Shown: positions 17,122 through 26,135, numbered from the stretch's first letter. The stretch: DNA of 64,000 nucleotides from Acidimicrobiaceae bacterium (GCA_009837445.1 VXTM01000038.1:63920-127919); one strand, 5' to 3'. Program-made: numbers and translations. Notes: generated by a model from the sequence alone, not told the origin.

Positions 17122-18059
17122 CGCTGGACCGGCTGGTGGACGCGGTCCGCACCCATGGAGGCTTGCGGGCCAAGCGGGCGATCGGAGCCGTCGGGCGCGT
17201 CCTCGGTGCCGCCGATCCGCTGAGCGGTCCCGGTGACGACGGCGCCGCGGTGGAGATGTCCTCCGCCGGCTCGGTGATCGTGTGCGGCGAGGCGCTCCTT
17301 CCCGGCTTCGTGGCATCGGATCCCCGGGGCGCGGGGATCGCGGCGGTGCTCGCCAACGTCAACGATCTCGCGGCCATGGGAGCGGTCCCCAGAGGGATCG
17401 TGAACACTGTCGTGGCGACGGCACCGGTGGCGGCTGAGGCCCTGCGGGGAATGGCCGAGGCCGCGGCCCTCTACGACGTGCCCATCGTGGGCGGTCACCT
17501 GACCGAGCACCAGGGCGAACCGGCGCTGTCGGCGTTCGCGGTCGGGGACGCCGACCGGGTCCTGTCGGCCAACCGAGCCCGTGCCGGCCAGCATCTCGTA
17601 TTCGCCTGCTGTCTGGACGGCAGGATGCGGACCGACTTCGACTTCTTCACCACCCTCGAATCGCAGGGACCCCGCCTCGCTGCTGATGCGCGCCTGCTGG
17701 CCCGGGCGGCCAGCGAGGGTCTCGCTTCGGCGGCCAAGGATGTCAGCATGGCCGGAGCGATCGGTTCGCTGGCGATGCTGCTCGAGCCTCAACGCCTCGG
17801 TGCCGAGATCGACCTCGACGCGCTGCCGGCGCCTGAGGGGGTGGCCCTGGACCGCTGGCTGGTCTGCTTCCCGACCTACGCCTTCTGGCTGACCACGGAC
17901 AGACCCGAAGCCTGTGTGGACCTGTTCCGATCGGCGGGACTGGCCGCCAGCGTCGCCGGGACCGTCACGGACGGCGGCGTCCTGGCGCTCCGGCAGGGCA
18001 CCGAGAGCCGGGATGTGATCGATCTCAGGCGAGAACCAGTCACCGGTCTCTGGGATTGA
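17100..18059 (+). CDS. AIR synthase-like (PurM/SelD fold) protein, Sll0787 family
   Basis: GPGDDGAAVEMSSAGSVIVCGEALLPGFV...ANVNDLAAMGAVP...AKDVSMAGAIGSLAMLLE...DRWLVCFPTYAFWLT. Confidence 0.8.
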   Translation: MTPPESSSLDRLVDAVRTHGGLRAKRAIGAVGRVLGAADPLSGPGDDGAAVEMSSAGSVIVCGEALLPGFVASDPRGAGIAAVLANVNDLAAMGAVPRGIVNTVVATAPVAAEALRGMAEAAALYDVPIVGGHLTEHQGEPALSAFAVGDADRVLSANRARAGQHLVFACCLDGRMRTDFDFFTTLESQGPRLAADARLLARAASEGLASAAKDVSMAGAIGSLAMLLEPQRLGAEIDLDALPAPEGVALDRWLVCFPTYAFWLTTDRPEACVDLFRSAGLAASVAGTVTDGGVLALRQGTESRDVIDLRREPVTGLWD

Positions 18060-18090
18060 ACTAACCGGCTCGGTCGGTGGCGCCCCCATG

Positions 18091-18750
18091 TCAGGCTCCG
18101 GCCGCCTCGATCCGGCTCTTCATCGTCAGCCGGTGATCCTCGAAGAGCTCACGGTCGCCGGTCTCCACATCTCCGAAGGAGGCCGCGTCCAGCTCCGCCG
18201 TCCGGCCGTGCTCGTCGCCCAGTGCGGCCACCATCACCACATAGGTGGGCGCCATCGTCGAGGGATCGGGCTCGACGGTGCTGACCACCGCCAGGCCGGT
18301 GGCCAGGTGCAGCTCGATGCACTGGTAGGGATCGACGAGGCCCGCACCCAGGTCGCCCTGCTCGTGGACCACCGCCCACGCCTCGCCGGCCTCGCGGGCC
18401 GCGGCGATGCGGTCCCGGCGCTCCCGCTCGGCCCGCTCGGCCAGCAGCTCGCGGCGGCGAATCGCGAACCCAGCCCCGGCGATCTCCGCCTCGGGTAGCC
18501 GGTACCCGGCGATGTCGCCGGACGCCCGCAGCGCCCCGTCCACCAGATCGGACCGGCGCTCCCACCACTCCACCAGCCCGTCCAGGTCCTCGACCTCGGC
18601 CAGGGCGTCGGCCACCGCTCTCACCAGCCTCACCGCGGACTGGTACGCGTCCGGGTTGGTGGTGGCCACCGGATAGAGCCGGCGCTCGCTCTCGTCCCAA
18701 TGGGCGGCCAGCACCGCCGTGGGGTCTGTGGCCGGAGAGCGGTTGCTCAT
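18091..18750 (-). CDS. Hypothetical protein
   Basis: 219 aa, MSNRSPATDPTAVLAAHWDESERRLYPVATTNPDAYQSAVRLVR; candidate promoter at about 18831. Confidence 0.6.
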   Translation of the reverse strand: MSNRSPATDPTAVLAAHWDESERRLYPVATTNPDAYQSAVRLVRAVADALAEVEDLDGLVEWWERRSDLVDGALRASGDIAGYRLPEAEIAGAGFAIRRRELLAERAERERRDRIAAAREAGEAWAVVHEQGDLGAGLVDPYQCIELHLATGLAVVSTVEPDPSTMAPTYVVMVAALGDEHGRTAELDAASFGDVETGDRELFEDHRLTMKSRIEAAGA

Positions 18751-18921
18751 GGTGCCGACTCCTCGTCGTAGGCACACCCGTCGTTCAGCACGGGACATTG
18801 TGGCTTGGCAGGGCCTTGAACGCGTCATCTACTATAAGAAAGTCGGTTCTGCTATCGGCAGGTCCGCCAACTGGGGCCGGCTCCGCCGGACCCGATCAGG
18901 CCTGACGAGAGGGAGTGCGCC

Positions 18922-19902
18922 TTGGCCGAGACCGCAGTCCTCGCTCTCGGTGGAAACGCGCTCATCCGTGAGGACCAGCGGGGCACCCTGGAGGAGCAGT
19001 ACGCCAACGCGCTGGCCATGGCCCTGTCGGTTCGCTCGCTGATCCGCAAGGGCTGGAACGTGGTGATCGTGCACGGCAACGGTCCCCAGGTCGGCAACCT
19101 GGCCATCCAGCACGAGGGCTCGATCGATCTCGTCCCCGCCCTGCCCCTGTTCACGCTGGGAGCCATGACCCAGGGGCAGTTGGGAAGCCTGATCTGCCTC
19201 GCCCTCAACGAGGTGTGCAAGCAAGAGATCGCCGGAGCGGTGTCGGTCATCACCCACGTCGAGGTTGACTCGGGCGATCCCAGACTGTCCGAGCCCACCA
19301 AGCCGATCGGCCCGTTCTTCGACCGGTCCGAAGCCGAGTCCCTGGCGGCCAACAGGGGCTGGACAATGGCCGAGGACGCCGGACGCGGCTACCGGCGGGT
19401 GGTGCCGTCACCGCGGCCGATGGCGCCCATCGAGGCCGACGCCATCTCGGCGCTCATCGATCTGGGCTACATCGTGGTGGCCGGCGGCGGGGGCGGGATC
19501 CCCGTAGCCCGGTCGGCCGACGGCGCCTACCGGGGAGTCGATGCGGTCATCGACAAGGACTTCGCGGCCGAGCGCATCGCGGACGCGGTGGCGGCCCAGG
19601 CTCTGGTTATGGTCACCGGTGTGGCCGCGGTTCAACTCCATTTTGGCACTCCCCGCCAGCAGGCGGTGACCGAGATGACGGCTACCGAGGCCCGGCTCCA
19701 TCTGGCCGACGGCCAGTTCCCTCCAGGAAGCATGGGACCCAAGGTCGAGGCGGCGATCGAGTTCGTGGAAGCTACGGGACGGATCTCAGCCATCACCACT
19801 CCCGAGTTGGTGTACGGGACCCTCGACGAGCCCGCCGGTGTGATAGCAGGCCCGCGGGGCACCCGGATAGTGCCCGATCCGGTTCCCGCGCTGATCTCCT
19901 GA
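18922..19902 (+). CDS. arcC: Carbamate kinase
   Basis: AETAVLALGGNALI...VIVHGNGPQVGNLAIQ...PVARSADGAYRGVDAVIDKDFAAERIADAV...PGSMGPKVEAAIEF. Confidence 0.93.
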   Translation: MAETAVLALGGNALIREDQRGTLEEQYANALAMALSVRSLIRKGWNVVIVHGNGPQVGNLAIQHEGSIDLVPALPLFTLGAMTQGQLGSLICLALNEVCKQEIAGAVSVITHVEVDSGDPRLSEPTKPIGPFFDRSEAESLAANRGWTMAEDAGRGYRRVVPSPRPMAPIEADAISALIDLGYIVVAGGGGGIPVARSADGAYRGVDAVIDKDFAAERIADAVAAQALVMVTGVAAVQLHFGTPRQQAVTEMTATEARLHLADGQFPPGSMGPKVEAAIEFVEATGRISAITTPELVYGTLDEPAGVIAGPRGTRIVPDPVPALIS

Positions 19903-19914
19903 CGGATCCAGGCC

Positions 19915-21465
19915 ATGACCGCCACAGCCAAGGTCGTCGCAGACTGCTACGTCGACAGTGTGCGACTGCTCGAGGCAACCCGCGCCATGCGCGAGGCTCC
20001 CGGTGTCGACTGGGCCTGGGCGCTCATGGCCACGCCGGCCAACCTGGAGGTCCTCTTCGACGAGGGTGTGACCGAAGGGCTCGACAGCGCCGCGGCCAAC
20101 GACCTCGTCCTGGCGGTCAAGGGCACCGACGAGAACTTGCCGGCAGCCCTGTTGAGAGCCTGGGCGGTGCTGTTCGAGGATACCGGTTCAGCCGGTGCCG
20201 GCGCCCCGCCTGACGCACGCCCCGCCGGCCTGGACGACGCTCTGGTCTCGGCACCGGAGGCCAACGTCGCCATCGTCTCCGTGCCCGGCCCGTACGCAGC
20301 CCTCGAGGCCCACAAGGCCCTCACCCGCGGTCTCGACGTGCTGCTGTTCAGCGACAACGTGGACTTGGCCGACGAGATCGACCTGAAGCGCCGGGCCCGC
20401 TCTCTCGGTCGGCTGGTCATGGGACCGGGCGCGGGCACCGCGGTGCTGGCCGGTGTGGGGCTCGGCTTCTCTAACCGGGTGGCTCCTGGGCCGGTAGGGG
20501 TGGTGGCCGCGGCCGGCACCGGCGCTCAGGAAGTGATGACGTTGCTCGACCGTTGGGGATCGGGCGTGTCCCATGTCATCGGCGTGGGCGGCCGGGACCT
20601 CTCGGCCGCGGTCGGAGGGGCCATGGCCGAGGCGGCCATCGAGGCGCTCGACCGCCACGAGGGGACCGAGTTGACGCTCCTGGTGTCCAAGCCGCCCGCG
20701 GCCGAGGTCGCCGAGCGCCTGCTGGGCGCTTCCCGCAGCAAGCCGCTGGTGGCCGCATTGATCGGGTTGGACCGGCCGGTGGATGCCGCGCCCGGCGTCA
20801 CGGTGTGCGGCACGCTCGAGGAGGGAGCCGTGGCCGCGCTGGGCGCGCTCGGTTCGGCGGAACCCGACCCGGTCGGCTCCCTCGACGCCGAGGTCGCCAG
20901 GCTCACCACCGCCCTCAGCCCATCCCGCAGGCGCATGGTCGGGCTGTTCAGCGGGGGCACGCTGGCCTACGAGGCCATGGTCGTCGCCAGCCGCCACATC
21001 GGACCGGTGTACTCGAACACGCCGCTCGAGCCCTCCTGGGGGCTGCCCGGTCCCGGAGATGGTCACGTGTGCCTGGACCTCGGCGAGGAGGAGTACACGC
21101 AGGGCAGGCCCCACCCCATGATCGACCCCGAGGCCAGGGTCGAGCTGCTGCGCCAGCAGGCCTCGGATCCGAGCGTGGCCGTCGTGCTGCTCGATGTGGT
21201 CATCGGCGACGGGGCCCACCCCGACCCGGCCGCGGTGCTGGCTCCGGTCGTGGCCGAGTTGGTGGCGGAGGGCGCGGCCGTGGTGGCCTACGTCCTGGGC
21301 ACCGAGCGCGACCCGCAGGGCTTCGAGCGCCAGCGCGACGTGATGCGCCAGGCCGGCTGCGTCGTCGCCGACACCAGCGCCCGGGCGGCCCTGGCCGCGG
21401 CCGCTCTCATCAACCGCGACCCTGCGCTCCTCCACTACGACCTGTCGGCGCACCTGGCGACGTGA
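19915..21465 (+). CDS. fdrA: FdrA-like acyl-CoA-synthetase-fold protein (AllF-like oxamate carbamoyltransferase component)
   Basis: DCYVDSVRLLEATRAMREAPGVDWAWALMATPANLEVL; LGRLVMGPGAGTAVLAGVGLGFSN; LFSGGTLAYEAM. Confidence 0.83.
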   Translation: MTATAKVVADCYVDSVRLLEATRAMREAPGVDWAWALMATPANLEVLFDEGVTEGLDSAAANDLVLAVKGTDENLPAALLRAWAVLFEDTGSAGAGAPPDARPAGLDDALVSAPEANVAIVSVPGPYAALEAHKALTRGLDVLLFSDNVDLADEIDLKRRARSLGRLVMGPGAGTAVLAGVGLGFSNRVAPGPVGVVAAAGTGAQEVMTLLDRWGSGVSHVIGVGGRDLSAAVGGAMAEAAIEALDRHEGTELTLLVSKPPAAEVAERLLGASRSKPLVAALIGLDRPVDAAPGVTVCGTLEEGAVAALGALGSAEPDPVGSLDAEVARLTTALSPSRRRMVGLFSGGTLAYEAMVVASRHIGPVYSNTPLEPSWGLPGPGDGHVCLDLGEEEYTQGRPHPMIDPEARVELLRQQASDPSVAVVLLDVVIGDGAHPDPAAVLAPVVAELVAEGAAVVAYVLGTERDPQGFERQRDVMRQAGCVVADTSARAALAAAALINRDPALLHYDLSAHLAT

Positions 21466-22613
21466 GGCGACCGGGCCGGATCGCGATCGTCACCTTCTCG
21501 GTCAAGCCTCGCGGCGGCGCCGTGCACAGCGTGGAACTGGCGGAGGCTCTGGCCGCCGAAGGCGTCGACGTGACCCTCATCGCCCTGGGCGATCCGGCGG
21601 AGGGCTTCTTCAGGGCCGCGACGGTGCCGGTGCACATCATCGAAGCCCCCCGGCGTGCCCCAACGCTGACCGAGCGGGTCTTCTCACACATCGACGCCCT
21701 CGAGTCGGGCCTCGCGGACCAGCGCGGCCGGTTCGACATCGTGCACACCCAGGACTGCATCTCGGCCCGGGCCGCGGCGCGGGTACGGGACCGCGGCGGA
21801 GGCTTCCGGCTCTTCCGGACGGTTCACCACATAGACGACTTCACCACGCCCGCGCTCATCGAGTGCCAGGACGCGGCCATCCTGGAGCCGGACCGGGTGC
21901 TGGTGGTTAGCGACCCCTGGAGGCGGCGCCTTCTCGACGAGTACGGCGTGGAGGCGGCGGTGGTCACCAACGGGGTGAGGGTCGAGCGGTTCGCGGGCGC
22001 AAGGCCGCCCGGCGAACGGGACCGGCTACGGGCCCGGATCGGCGCCGCCGACCGCCACGTGTTCCTGACGGTGGGAGGGATCGAGCCCCGCAAGGGCTCG
22101 CAGTACCTGGTCGAGGCGCTGGGCCTGCTCAAGGCCATGCCGGGACGGGCCCCGATGCTGGCGGTGGTGGGCGGGCACTCCTTCCAGGACTACCGGGCCT
22201 ACCGGGACGGGGTGCTCGACTCGCTGAGGTCCCACGGCCTGCGGCTCGACGACGACGTGGCGCTGGTCGGGACGGTTCCCGACGCCGAGCTGCCCGGCTG
22301 GTTCGGTGCTGCCGACAGCTTCGTGTTCCCGTCGGTCAGCGAGGGCTGGGGCCTGGCGGTGCTGGAGGCCCTGGCCGCCGGGCTGCCGGTGGTGACCTCC
22401 GACATCGAGGTCTTCAAGGAGTTCCTGACCCACGACGTCGATGTGGTGATGACCGAGACGGCCAACCCGGCCTCGGTGGCCGCCGGCATGGCCCGGGTGA
22501 GAGACGAACCCGACCTCGTGCAGCGGCTGCGGACCAACGGCGCGGCCACCGCCGGCCGCTACTCGTGGTCGAGCACGGCCCGGCGCCACCTGGAGCTCTA
22601 CACCGCGGATTGA
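21462..22613 (+). CDS. Glycosyltransferase, MSMEG_0565 family (GT4-like)
   Basis: IAIVTFSVKPRGGAVHSVELAEALAAEG...FDIVHTQDCISA...GGIEPRKGSQYLVEALGLL...PSVSEGWGLAVLEALAAGLPVV; GTGA overlap with fdrA stop. Confidence 0.8.
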   Translation: MRRPGRIAIVTFSVKPRGGAVHSVELAEALAAEGVDVTLIALGDPAEGFFRAATVPVHIIEAPRRAPTLTERVFSHIDALESGLADQRGRFDIVHTQDCISARAAARVRDRGGGFRLFRTVHHIDDFTTPALIECQDAAILEPDRVLVVSDPWRRRLLDEYGVEAAVVTNGVRVERFAGARPPGERDRLRARIGAADRHVFLTVGGIEPRKGSQYLVEALGLLKAMPGRAPMLAVVGGHSFQDYRAYRDGVLDSLRSHGLRLDDDVALVGTVPDAELPGWFGAADSFVFPSVSEGWGLAVLEALAAGLPVVTSDIEVFKEFLTHDVDVVMTETANPASVAAGMARVRDEPDLVQRLRTNGAATAGRYSWSSTARRHLELYTAD

Positions 22614-23317
22614 GCGTCGCTCGAGTCTCGGGCCGGCGCACGCGACAGCAGCGTGCCGGTCGCGAGGGCCATCACGGCCCATGCCACCGCCAGCGCGCCC
22701 AGGGAGGCCAGCCGGAAACGCCACACGAGGTCGGCGGGGGCCTCGACGGTGTCGGGACTGGCCGGCAGCGCCAGGAAGATCACGACCAGGCCCGCGGCGT
22801 AGAGCGCGGCCGTTGCCCAGGTCTGCGCCGCCGGTGCCAGCCGGGCGGTCCGATGGAACCTCCAGACCGCCCACGCCAGCAGGATCGACAGCGCCAGCAC
22901 CGCAAAGTACAGCATCGTGCGCTCGTTGACGGTGGAGGGATCGCCGACCGCCGGGGGGTTGGCCGGGTACTTGAGGAAGGGCACGACCACCACTGCCACG
23001 AACCCCACGCATCCGAGCCGGACCGAGGCAGCCAGGGGTGTGGGTGCGGCCAACCGGGGCCCGACCGCGCCGAGCACCACCGCGAAGATCACGCCCAGAG
23101 CCAGCCCGAAGACGATCAGCCCGACCGCCCCGCCGATCTCCTGGGTGCCCCGGGTGAAGAGGTCCTCGTGATGGGCGCCGCTGGTGGCGTGGCTGAGGCT
23201 GTCCTCGAGGGCGATGGCGTCGCGGATCGGCCCGCGGCCCGCGGTCGCTGCGAACAGCGCGGAGGCGGCACCGGCGGCCAGTCCCGCCAGGCTGCCGGCG
23301 GCCAGTAGTCGCTTCAT
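22598..23317 (-). CDS. cbtA: Cobalt transporter CbtA-like
   Basis: Multi-TM; MKRLLAAGSLAGLAAGAASALFAATAGRGPIRDAIALED...VVPFLKYPANPPAVGDPSTVNERTMLY. Confidence 0.8.
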   Translation of the reverse strand: MKRLLAAGSLAGLAAGAASALFAATAGRGPIRDAIALEDSLSHATSGAHHEDLFTRGTQEIGGAVGLIVFGLALGVIFAVVLGAVGPRLAAPTPLAASVRLGCVGFVAVVVVPFLKYPANPPAVGDPSTVNERTMLYFAVLALSILLAWAVWRFHRTARLAPAAQTWATAALYAAGLVVIFLALPASPDTVEAPADLVWRFRLASLGALAVAWAVMALATGTLLSRAPARDSSDAQSAV

Positions 23318-23386
23318 CGGCGCGGGTTGGGAGCTAGCTCGCTCGCCAGCGCCGGTACGGGCGGCACATCCGGCGGCCTCCGGGCG

Positions 23387-23593
23387 TCAGTGGCAGGGCA
23401 CGCCAACGAAGTGCCGGCCGTCGTGGAAGAACTCGTGGAGGGTCTCGGCGGCGCCGGCGAGCACCGTGCCGTTCTCGAGCATCACGAAGTACGACACCAG
23501 CGCGGCCACCGCGACGAGAGCCCAGGCCCAAACCGGTACGTCGATCTCCTCGAATGCCGGAGCCGCCGGCGCGGGCAGAGCGTGAGTCTCCAT
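23387..23593 (-). CDS. cbtB: Cobalt transporter CbtB-like
   Basis: One TM followed by TLHEFFHDGRHFVGVPCH, a His-rich C-terminus typical of CbtB; adjacent to cbtA. Confidence 0.78.
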   Translation of the reverse strand: METHALPAPAAPAFEEIDVPVWAWALVAVAALVSYFVMLENGTVLAGAAETLHEFFHDGRHFVGVPCH

Positions 23594-23643
23594 GGACGCA
23601 GTGTCGCACACGCCTGGTGCGAGAACCAACATCGACGGCGCGT

Positions 23644-25134
23644 CTAGGCCACCGGACCCAGCAGAGCCTCACCCGCAAGTTCGGACGTCGACCAGGACGG
23701 GTCGAGCCCGCAGCGCAGCGCGACCGGCGACCGGGCCCCCAGCATCGGCGGCGCCAAGTCCCACAGCAGAGCCGGGCGCGAGCCGTGCCAGCGCACCGAG
23801 AACGACAGCGTGCCGTGACGGGTCACAAGCGAGAGGGCGTCAACTGACGACCCTCTCCAGGCTGCGGGCAGCCCGGCGGCCATCACGATGTGATCGGCCG
23901 CCTCCGTCACGAGGCAATCCAGCAGGGCCTCCAGCCCGACTAGGCCATCGCCGCCGAACTCAGCGCTATGACGAAGAGCGGCGCCGAGGCCGTCACCCGA
24001 TGTGGCAGGCGCCGAAACCGACGATCGGGATGCGATCTCGGCGAGCAGGCGGCGCGCGTCGCGGGCCGCGGCGGGCGCCTCCGGCTCCAACGCGGCTGCA
24101 ACCTGCTCCAGCGTGAAGGCGTCGAGGTGGTCGCCGGCGGCGTCGACCAGCGGTCCGGCCCATTCGGCCAGACCCGAAACCCGGCCGCTGCGCAACCGGC
24201 GAGATGCCAGGGCCCGCAATGCGACGGGAGCGGCTACTGGGGACAGGGAGGACTGCTGATAAGCGTGAGCCACCGCAGCCCTGGCCCTGTCGGCCTCCTC
24301 GACCAGGCCCACTTGGTCGAGCACGACAGCCGACCGGGCCGCATCTTCCGGCTCAAGGCCGCCAGCAGCCAGGATCGCGGCCGCGACGCCCCTGTCCCAC
24401 GCCCGCGACGCCGCTTCATCGGGTAGTTCCACAGAAGCGGCCCGGCCCACCACCGCCCGCCATCCGGAAGCGACATCCTCCGGCGAGCCGCGGCCCGCCG
24501 GTTCACCCTCGATGGGCACGACGACCCGCAACGGAGTCCGGGGCGTCAGCGGAACCAACGCCGCCGCCCCGACCCGGCCCCCGCCGCTGGAGGCCTCGCA
24601 GTCCCCGGCCTCCGGCCCGGCCCGAACCGCATCCCAGACCTCACCGTCGGCAACCGCGACCGCGCCGCCCGGGATCCGGTCCAGCTCGGCCGCGATCCGG
24701 TCCCCGACCACTAGCCGAGAGCCGCGGACCGCGGCTCTCTCGACGAACCCGAGCACGGAGACGGCCAGGCTCACCGCCGTAGGAGTCTCGTTGACGAACT
24801 CCACGACCACAGCACGGCCGGACGGGTCACTGACGGCCGCCGCCCGCTGCACCACATCTCCGCCCCGAACTCTCATGGCGGTCGCCACCACGGGCATGCC
24901 GTCTACAATCCGGGAGCGGACCGCGGCCTCGTCGGAGGCGATGTGCCAGCGATCCCCGGTCCCGACGGCCCATCGCAGGCCCCACTGGGCTCCGAGCGGC
25001 TCGACCGTGCCGGCGGGGCTGACCACGGCGGCCGGTCCATCGATATCGCCGATCAGTTCCCCGTCCCTTCTCCGGGGTGGCGCGGCTGCCGTGCGGGCGA
25101 GTGACCGCTCGCTGCCGGCTCGGGGCCAGATCAC
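23644..25134 (-). CDS. Hypothetical protein (possibly glycoside-hydrolase-like alpha-toroid)
   Basis: 496 aa from GTG overlapping gpsA stop; N-terminal extension of the track ORF is out-of-frame gpsA. Confidence 0.5.
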   Translation of the reverse strand: MIWPRAGSERSLARTAAAPPRRRDGELIGDIDGPAAVVSPAGTVEPLGAQWGLRWAVGTGDRWHIASDEAAVRSRIVDGMPVVATAMRVRGGDVVQRAAAVSDPSGRAVVVEFVNETPTAVSLAVSVLGFVERAAVRGSRLVVGDRIAAELDRIPGGAVAVADGEVWDAVRAGPEAGDCEASSGGGRVGAAALVPLTPRTPLRVVVPIEGEPAGRGSPEDVASGWRAVVGRAASVELPDEAASRAWDRGVAAAILAAGGLEPEDAARSAVVLDQVGLVEEADRARAAVAHAYQQSSLSPVAAPVALRALASRRLRSGRVSGLAEWAGPLVDAAGDHLDAFTLEQVAAALEPEAPAAARDARRLLAEIASRSSVSAPATSGDGLGAALRHSAEFGGDGLVGLEALLDCLVTEAADHIVMAAGLPAAWRGSSVDALSLVTRHGTLSFSVRWHGSRPALLWDLAPPMLGARSPVALRCGLDPSWSTSELAGEALLGPVA

Positions 25135-26135
25135 CTTCGGGTTTCGCTGGTGAGCGGGCGGTCGAGCAGCGCCCGGTAGGCCGCCGCGGCGGTGCGGCCG
25201 TCCTCGATCACGGCCCGCACCTCCTCTGTGATGGGCATGTCCACCGCCAGCGAGCGGGCGAGCGACGCGACTACCGGGGTGGACTTCACGCCCTCGGCCA
25301 CCTGGTCCATGGACGCCACGATCTCGTCGATGGGCTCTCCCCGGCCCAGACGCTCGCCCACATGGCGGTTGCGGCTCTGAGCGCTCACGCAGGTGGCCAC
25401 GATGTCGCCGATGCCGGCCAGACCCGCGAAGGTGAGCGGCTCCCCGCCGAGGGCCATGCCCAGTCGGGTGACCTCGGCCAGGCCCCGGGTGATGAGCGTT
25501 GCCCGGGTGTTGTCCCCCGACCCGAGCCCGTCCGCGATTCCTGCCGCGAGGGCGATCACGTTCTTGGTGGCTCCGGCAATCTCGGCCCCGACGACGTCGG
25601 TGTTGGTGTACACCCGGAAGTCGTTGGCGCACAGCACGTCCCGGAGCATCTCGGCCGTCGGGGTGTCCGGGGGCGCCATGGCCAGAACCGCGGCGGCGGC
25701 GTGGCCGGCGAGGATCTCCTTGGCCAGGTTCGGCCCGGTGAGGACCCCGGCCGGCCGACCGGGCAGTTCGTCGGCCACCACCTCGGTCATCCGCTTGCGA
25801 GTCTGGGCCTCGAGGCCCTTGGTCAGCGATACGACCGGCGTCCGGTCTCCGATATGGGGGCGCAGTTGGCGCAGCGTGTCGCGGAATCCGTGCGAGGGCA
25901 CGCCCATCACCACCGCGTCGGCTCCGCCGGCCGCCTCGGCGATATCAGAAGTGGCCCGCAGGTCGGGATGCAGCCGCCGGCCGGGCAGGTAACGGCTGTT
26001 CTCGCCGGTCGCGTTCACCCCGTCGGCCACGGCCGGGTCGCGGGCGTAGAGCACCGTGGCAGTGTTGTGAGCGCACAGATGGGCGACAGTCGTGCCCCAC
26101 GATCCGCCGCCGATCACCGCGACCCGGACGTTCAC
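25131..26135 (-). CDS. gpsA: NAD(P)H-dependent glycerol-3-phosphate dehydrogenase
   Basis: VAVIGGGSWGTTVAHLCAHN...VSLTKGLEAQTRKRMTEVV...GATKNVIALAAGIADGLGSGDNTRATLITRGLAEVTRLG. Confidence 0.93.
   Translation of the reverse strand: MNVRVAVIGGGSWGTTVAHLCAHNTATVLYARDPAVADGVNATGENSRYLPGRRLHPDLRATSDIAEAAGGADAVVMGVPSHGFRDTLRQLRPHIGDRTPVVSLTKGLEAQTRKRMTEVVADELPGRPAGVLTGPNLAKEILAGHAAAAVLAMAPPDTPTAEMLRDVLCANDFRVYTNTDVVGAEIAGATKNVIALAAGIADGLGSGDNTRATLITRGLAEVTRLGMALGGEPLTFAGLAGIGDIVATCVSAQSRNRHVGERLGRGEPIDEIVASMDQVAEGVKSTPVVASLARSLAVDMPITEEVRAVIEDGRTAAAAYRALLDRPLTSETRR

Noticed and set aside
23594-23643. Cobalamin riboswitch upstream of cbtB
   Set aside because: Only about 50 nt separate the proposed cbtB start from the next gene; no B12-box-like sequence was seen.
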